DNA of 25,000 bases from Chromera velia (Eukaryota; Sar; Chromeraceae): positions 1-25,000 of the forward strand of contig JAHBMJ010001533.1 in the NCBI GenBank assembly GCA_018398765.1. Reading direction: 5' to 3'. Shown here in pieces: positions 24,171 through 25,000 of the stretch (its first letter is position 1; each line of letters starts with the position of its first letter). The notes below the pieces were generated by a model. The model did no database searches. It was not told the DNA's origin and saw only the letters and a list, made by a program, of their open reading frames with translations. The position numbers and the translations under genes are program-made.

Positions 24171-25000
24171 TTATCACTTAGTAGTAAAGACCCTGAAGAG
24201 ACCTAGGAAGAGACTAAAAGAAACAACTGCATATAGTTTAATTAACCATCATCATCATTCACCATCGCCATTGACCTATGAATGAATGTCTGACATTCAG
24301 CAGGTTCGATGTATAACTATTTGCAGCTGGAATGTAGCTAGCCTGTAATAGCCTGGACATACTACCTGTAGCACTGTCTAGCTAGGAGCCGAGTTTTTAC
24401 TAGATACTGTACCACTAGCTATACCAGTCTTTCAAAGTTTTTTGTTTTTAATTGAAAAAATGCACACAATCCTAGACACAATCATGAAAAGGACGAAGGT
24501 CCCGTCAGGAAGACAAAAGCATGTTTAGTTCTAGATCTAGTTATCCTTTCCCCCCTGGGGGAACCCTAAGGGGAACCGGATCCAACGTTGAGTCTATGTA
24601 CGTTTTTGTTAGAAACCAGGTTTGAAGCTAGGTTTGAACTTAGCTTCTAGCTTTAAATTTCTTCTTTCGATCACCTTTCTTTAGAATCTAGACCTTTCTA
24701 TACTTTTTACAACTTTTTACAAAGATTGTGATGAAAGTGATGATAAAAATGTCAAACACTACTAAAACTGATTTTTAACTATAATATCAAAACCTAGACT
24801 AACACGTTGACGTCCTAGTTGACGTCATTGAACGATTATTTGTTTGAGTAAGCCTACCAATTCAATGAGAAAGAAAGAGAGGGGGGGCAAAGACATGAAC
24901 GAACGAACGAACGAACGAATGAGCCAATGCGAAGAAGAGCAAGAGTACACAGGAAAGGACGGAGCAAGCGAACGCCTCCATCTATTCTAAATCGGTTCAA
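24171..25000. other. No gene seen: AT-rich flank
   Basis: No ORF with coding character. Related words aggtttgaa/ggttcaa occur at 24617-24640 and at the very end, echoing the GGTTCAA arrays. Confidence 0.6.
24897..24919. repeat. (GAAC)n microsatellite
   Basis: About five to six GAAC units in the AT-rich 3' flank. Confidence 0.9.

Overview
This is eukaryotic nuclear DNA. It contains genes split into many small GT-AG exons, long introns full of microsatellites, AT-rich repeat islands, and no operons or bacterial signals. The gene style (nearly every intron ends in GCAG, TGCATGC words are common, and the long protein starts with a hydrophobic signal-like leader) suggests an alveolate alga or apicomplexan relative such as a chromerid. 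That placement is inference; no marker gene in the window proves it.

Layout. Bases 1-2,030 are GC-moderate, with purine/pyrimidine tracts and microsatellites but no convincing gene. Bases 2,030-8,000 are an AT-rich, repeat-bearing island. It holds inverted repeats, two GGTTCAA arrays, a 24-nt block present twice and a few unrecognised ORFs (2695-3012 minus is the most coding-like). Bases 8,445-22,377 are one large minus-strand gene. Working from motifs and exon-phase matching I rebuilt 21 exons, giving a protein of about 2,125 residues; one junction (exon 17/18) is ambiguous and one (exon 19/20) is weak. Bases 22,378-23,028 are a divergent intergenic region with a GC-rich inverted repeat. Bases 23,029-23,586 plus are a short Sel1-repeat gene whose two ends look frameshifted. 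Bases 23,785-23,910 form a cluster of hairpins, two with GNRA loops. Bases 23,926-24,162 are a small non-autonomous transposon with 14-bp terminal inverted repeats and an 8-bp target duplication. The remainder is AT-rich and featureless.

The main result is the large gene. In order, it encodes a signal-like leader, a YbaK/ProX-type aminoacyl-tRNA deacylase (trans-editing) domain, an OB-fold of the tRNA anticodon-binding type, a complete DEDDy 3'-5' exonuclease domain, a ~700-residue disordered linker, and a Mut7-C module with a C-terminal CxxC...CxxC zinc ribbon. DEDD exonuclease plus Mut7-C is the known EXD3/Mut-7 pair. Joining it to a tRNA-editing domain and a tRNA-type OB-fold suggests one polypeptide that recognises mischarged or defective tRNA, deacylates it and trims or degrades its 3' end, possibly in an organelle. 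The domain calls rest on motifs seen here; the combined function is inference.
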